In this document: positions 31,655 to 34,664 of the stretch, piece after piece
Layout of the letters: every line of letters starts with the position of its first letter
Numbering within the stretch: the first letter of the stretch is position 1
Assembly: GCF_010672385.1 (NCBI RefSeq)
Contig: NZ_JAAHGT010000027.1
Coordinates: forward strand, 1-34,664
Direction: 5' to 3'
DNA: 34,664 bases
From: Okeania sp. SIO2F4
Lineage (GTDB): Bacteria; Cyanobacteriota; Cyanobacteriia; Cyanobacteriales; Microcoleaceae
Notes under the pieces: generated by a model
The model's database searches: none
What the model was told of the DNA's origin: nothing
Seen by the model: only the letters and a program-made list of their open reading frames with translations
Translations under genes and position numbers: made by a program

Positions 31655-33745
31655 CTATATTTTTGTCTGGAAAGTACGTTGAAAGTTAAACAATTTGTTG
31701 TTTAAAGTATTTGGGTAGATTTTCTGTAATTGAAACTCTAAATTATCGTTCCACTCCTTTGATAAAATATCTATCATAATTTTGTCATTGGCAAAACTGG
31801 CATTAGTTGTAACATTCATTTTTTCTAAGTCTGCTTCAGATATAAATAATGCTAAAAATTGAGGATTTACTGATTTTAGACTAAATCTCAATAGATGATG
31901 AATGGCAAAGGGTTGCTGTCTTTTTGAATCAAATTTATCTTGGGAAACTTCTACAGTTTCATCATTCATAAATATTAAAATAAATGATGCAGAATTAGAC
32001 TCATTGACTAACCTAAAACGAAACTTATTTCTGGCGATTGTTTCTACCTTAAAATTCTCAGGAATATGTAATAGATATTCATACAAATGAGTTGTTTCAT
32101 TTTTCTGGATATCATCAAATGTCACCACATAAGGAAAAGGTTTTTTGGCAAAGCATAAATGTCTAATCGCAAAGTTAACAGGGTTATAATTTTGTAAATT
32201 ATATGATGGAGTTGCATCTCCTGCTATATAGTCAAATATTTCTGAAGATTCCTGCTCAATAATTTTACCTGATACACCATTTCCTCCTCCTGAAAATCTC
32301 TCTCCTTTACCATCAATTAAAACAAGATTATGTCCTAGAGAAGATGAAGCAGAATTTTCTTTAGTGTCATTAGCAGCACCAGAATCAATAACTAGAGGTT
32401 CACCTTGAAATGTTAAAGTGAAAGAATTATTATCTGACTGGTCGTGAATACCAATAATATATTCCCCACAATTAAAAGTTACAACTGTTGCTTCAGATGA
32501 CCAAGCATCTCTGATATTTAAGTAACCAAGATCGGAACAAAAAAGGCGAGTCGGTAAACTAGATTTATTTAGTTCCAAAGGTGGAATTGATGACTGGGGA
32601 AAAAATAGATAGGCATCAAATAAAGAAGAAAAATTTAAACCTGGTTCCCTTCCATAACTTGCTAATCCTTTATTCCCTACTAATAACTCCCAGACATAAG
32701 TAACAAGACTAGGATTTCTCTGACCGCAAATTGTTAAATATCCCCACAAAGCTGGATGAGGATTCCAATAAGAATCATTCCAATTATTCAGATATTTTCC
32801 CCTAGGAAATAATTCATAAAAATACCATTCAACTAAACGATCTAATTTATCGCTATACTTGTCATCTAAAAATTCTCCATTGACTTTAATATTATTTTTT
32901 CGACATATCCGTAACAGTAATCCTAATATTTTAGAAACAAATCCACAATACCAAAGACCTTCCCTAGTCATACCTTGGTCGGTGATACCATCAATAAAAA
33001 AGTCTTCTACTCTACCCATAGCTACATCTAACCATTTTTGTGCCTCCGAAACATTATTCCGCAGACTAATAGCAGCGATCGCTAAACCGGAAAAAGCCAT
33101 AACTGTATGATTCCAAGCATTCCGTCCCCGTTCTTTTCTACCCCAAGGTTTAGTTAGTGATTCCTGCCAAAGTTTTCTGGCAATTTTTTCTATAAATTCT
33201 ACAATTAATTTATGTTCTTCAGCACTGAATAATTCTGGGGAAAAGTCTCGAAATAAAATAATAGCAGTTACCACAAAAGCTGTATGAATTTCTTCAGCAA
33301 ATACATTAGGATATTTCAGGTGATTAAGACTTATTTTTTTGACAATATTTTTAGCTAAATTAGCTGCTTCTAGATCGTCTGCTAATTTATAACCTAGCCA
33401 TAATTCTAACAGGACATTATGAACAACAAATATACTTCCTGAAGCTGGTGTTTTTAAAATAGATTCAGCTCCTAGCTTTTTAGCATATTCACAGTTGGCT
33501 TTAATTTGTTCATAAATTTTGTTGAAGGGATAAATACTGACTCGTTTTTTTAAGTCAACTATTTCTGCTTCCCTAAGGAGGAGAAATACTGAGTCTCTTT
33601 TTATTTTGCTATTTTCTTGTGTAGTCGTAGTCTCAGAATGTGATTCTTCCATCTCTAACTTAATCTGTTTTAGCCGAGACTGGTATTGTTCTATATTTAA
33701 CTTAATTTGTTTTAAGCGGGAAGGTTGCTTTTTGGGAATTGACAT
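31655..33745 (-). CDS. Heparinase II/III-like polysaccharide lyase with helical tag
   Basis: The 696-residue protein has an amino-terminal tag of two 14-residue helical units, SRLKQIKLNIEQYQ and SRLKQIKLEMEESH (residues 9-36), an alpha-toroid domain (about 70-400, with WNHTVMAFSGLAIAA and DQGMTREGLWYCGF), and a beta-sandwich domain (about 410-690, with LGYLNIRDAW, HDQSDNNSFTLTFQGEPLVI, DSGA and LGHNLVLIDGKG). The His-Asn and His-Asp words match heparinase II/III and alginate-lyase-type proteins, which cleave uronic-acid polysaccharides by elimination. No signal peptide is seen, so it would act inside the cell or be exported in an unusual way. It is the first gene of a minus operon with the methyltransferase at 30968. 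A trimming or turnover role for the cluster's polymer is inferred. Confidence 0.85.
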   Translation of the reverse strand: MSIPKKQPSRLKQIKLNIEQYQSRLKQIKLEMEESHSETTTTQENSKIKRDSVFLLLREAEIVDLKKRVSIYPFNKIYEQIKANCEYAKKLGAESILKTPASGSIFVVHNVLLELWLGYKLADDLEAANLAKNIVKKISLNHLKYPNVFAEEIHTAFVVTAIILFRDFSPELFSAEEHKLIVEFIEKIARKLWQESLTKPWGRKERGRNAWNHTVMAFSGLAIAAISLRNNVSEAQKWLDVAMGRVEDFFIDGITDQGMTREGLWYCGFVSKILGLLLRICRKNNIKVNGEFLDDKYSDKLDRLVEWYFYELFPRGKYLNNWNDSYWNPHPALWGYLTICGQRNPSLVTYVWELLVGNKGLASYGREPGLNFSSLFDAYLFFPQSSIPPLELNKSSLPTRLFCSDLGYLNIRDAWSSEATVVTFNCGEYIIGIHDQSDNNSFTLTFQGEPLVIDSGAANDTKENSASSSLGHNLVLIDGKGERFSGGGNGVSGKIIEQESSEIFDYIAGDATPSYNLQNYNPVNFAIRHLCFAKKPFPYVVTFDDIQKNETTHLYEYLLHIPENFKVETIARNKFRFRLVNESNSASFILIFMNDETVEVSQDKFDSKRQQPFAIHHLLRFSLKSVNPQFLALFISEADLEKMNVTTNASFANDKIMIDILSKEWNDNLEFQLQKIYPNTLNNKLFNFQRTFQTKI

Positions 33746-33771
33746 TACTATATTTCCTCTTGATATTATCT

Positions 33772-34044
33772 TTATAATCCCATATCCAAAACAAAACCAG
33801 GCAACACATCTTCCCGTGACAAACTTCTAGGATAGTCTAATATTTCTACTTTTTTTCTTTGGCGATAAATTTCCACACGACGATTTTTCTGATCAATTAG
33901 CCAACCTAATTTTTCTCCCCCATTCATATATTCCTCCATCTTTTTTTGAACATCTTTTAAACTGTCGGATGGTGACATTAATTCTAATACAAAATCTGGG
34001 GCTATAGGAGGAAATTTTTCTCTCTGTTGGGGAGTTAGTTGATT
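33772..34044 (-). pseudogene. Uma2-type nuclease-fold gene, 5' truncated
   Basis: The minus-strand frame reads QLTPQQREKFPPIAPDFV, LELMSPSDSLKDVQKKMEEY, LGWLIDQKNRRVEIYR and ends EDVLPGFVLDMGL, the carboxy-terminal half of the Uma2 (DUF820) family, which is very abundant in cyanobacteria. The first half is missing: a TGA stands at 34047-34045 and nothing alike is readable upstream. An ATG at 33978 (MSPSDS) would give only 68 residues without the conserved beginning. The active-site part (D-x-n-E-x-K type) is incomplete, so the product is likely dead. Confidence 0.75.
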
Positions 34045-34189
34045 TCATCTTTCTGATACAGATAAGACAATATTTGTGTGCTATTGCAAGTATGACCCTG
34101 TAGAGCCAAAATTGAGTTTAATAATGGAACCCTTTTGGTTTCTTTTACATTGATTTTCCTTTCTACAACATTCGCGTTATAGCTGCCGC

Positions 34190-34265
34190 ACTTGTTCCGC
34201 CTTTTATGTCGCCGAGCGAAACGCGTTTGCGTAGCATGACAAACGGAAAGCGGAACGGAGTTCTA
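34190..34265. repeat. GC-rich palindromic repeat
   Basis: TTCCGCCTTTTATGTCGCCG, AGCGAAACGCGTTTGCGTAGC and ACGGAAAGCGGAACGGAG pair with each other in part (TTCCGC with GCGGAA). The central GAAACGCGTT.GCG.AGC word recurs at 5985-6053 inside tnpB. Confidence 0.6.
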
Positions 34266-34483
34266 TCCCTCAGAAACTATACTATCTTTAGTTGAATAAA
34301 AAGTCATGTATATGGGCGATATACCCCAGCTAACTTTTATCATATCAGAATTTTTGTGAGGATGCAACGGAAAATCCTTTGACGCGCGATTTTTTTTTCA
34401 GGAGCTTCAGAGAATGAAAATGTTTGTGATTTTCCACTTGGAGCTTCACAAGATGACAATATTTCTGTATTGCTCCTTTCAAC

Positions 34484-34515
34484 AATTAATAATTAATAAT
34501 TAATAATTAATAATT
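34484..34515. repeat. AATTAAT tandem run
   Basis: About four and a half copies of a seven-base AATTAAT unit in a row; a similar run lies at 18115-18134. Confidence 0.8.
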
Positions 34516-34584
34516 ACCTCTCCTTGAAAACGGAATTGATTGACTAATTATGAAAAATTTTTTCTTCTCTCTTGGGAGATTGGA

Positions 34585-34645
34585 GGCAAGCGTTTGCGCT
34601 TCGCAAAGCTTCGAAGTTCGCGTAGCGTCCCGGAGGGAACGGAGA
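34585..34645. repeat. GC-rich palindromic repeat
   Basis: Contains CGTTTGCGCTTCGCAAAGC, TTCGAAGTTCGCGTAGCG and TCCCGGAGGGAACGGAG, of the same dispersed family as 34190-34265, and has several internal palindromes (GCTTCGCAAAGCTTCGAAG). Confidence 0.55.
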
Positions 34646-34664
34646 CCTCGCCATCCCATCCTAA

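Larger units (their letters stand above)
34048..34664. other. Gene-free end of the window, repeat rich
   Basis: No gene is supported. Contents: a GC-rich palindromic repeat (34190-34265), a near-exact 39-base direct repeat (34401-34439 and 34440-34478), an AATTAAT tandem run (34484-34515) and a second GC-rich palindrome (34585-34645). Confidence 0.5.

Overview
The window looks like a piece of a filamentous, low-GC cyanobacterial chromosome. The direct reasons are HIP1 palindromes (GCGATCGC, about ten copies, e.g. 245-252 and 1688-1695), tandem heptamer repeats of the GGGAATA/GAAGTTA type, dispersed GC-rich palindromes, and genes typical of cyanobacteria: a TxlA-like thioredoxin, an NIL-domain ferredoxin, a LapA-like membrane protein behind ubiX, and a GAF hybrid-sensor histidine kinase. 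The species cannot be named from the sequence alone.

Region 1 (1-5155) is housekeeping: the 3' part of an RNB-family protein whose catalytic aspartates appear degraded, then ubiX overlapping a LapA-like gene, and a shikimate kinase. Region 2 (about 5300-8060) is a mobile-element graveyard: an IS605-type element with an apparently intact tnpA and a frameshifted, repeat-invaded tnpB sits inside the relic of an older, unrelated tnpB whose two halves can be read on either side. Region 3 (8370-14612) holds a membrane protein/ferredoxin pair, a thylakoid-type thioredoxin, a histidine kinase, and a RES/Xre toxin-antitoxin pair separated by an unusually long, hairpin-rich gap. Region 4 (14613-18865) is largely decayed: a DUF427 pseudogene with one amber codon, a tnpB tail, MITE-like and palindromic repeats, plus a small acidic protein and a secreted two-repeat protein. 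A 13-repeat TPR protein follows (18866-20386, minus).

Region 5 (21470-33745) is the most interesting part. It encodes a set of glycan-modifying enzymes: a sulfotransferase with a coiled coil of about 500 residues, a 1254-residue fusion (coiled coil, FkbM methyltransferase, FkbM methyltransferase, GT11 fucosyltransferase-like, FkbM methyltransferase), two tandem GT8-like glycosyltransferases, two class I methyltransferases and a heparinase II/III-like lyase. Five of these seven proteins carry units of the same 14-residue helical pattern (S-x-L-x-x-[T/I]-x-x-x-[L/I/M]-x-x-[Y/S/W]-[Q/K]) either as a long coiled coil or as a short terminal tag. The inference is that enzymes building, sulfating, methylating and trimming one surface polysaccharide or glycoprotein are held together through this shared helix. 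The window ends in a truncated Uma2-type gene and repeats.
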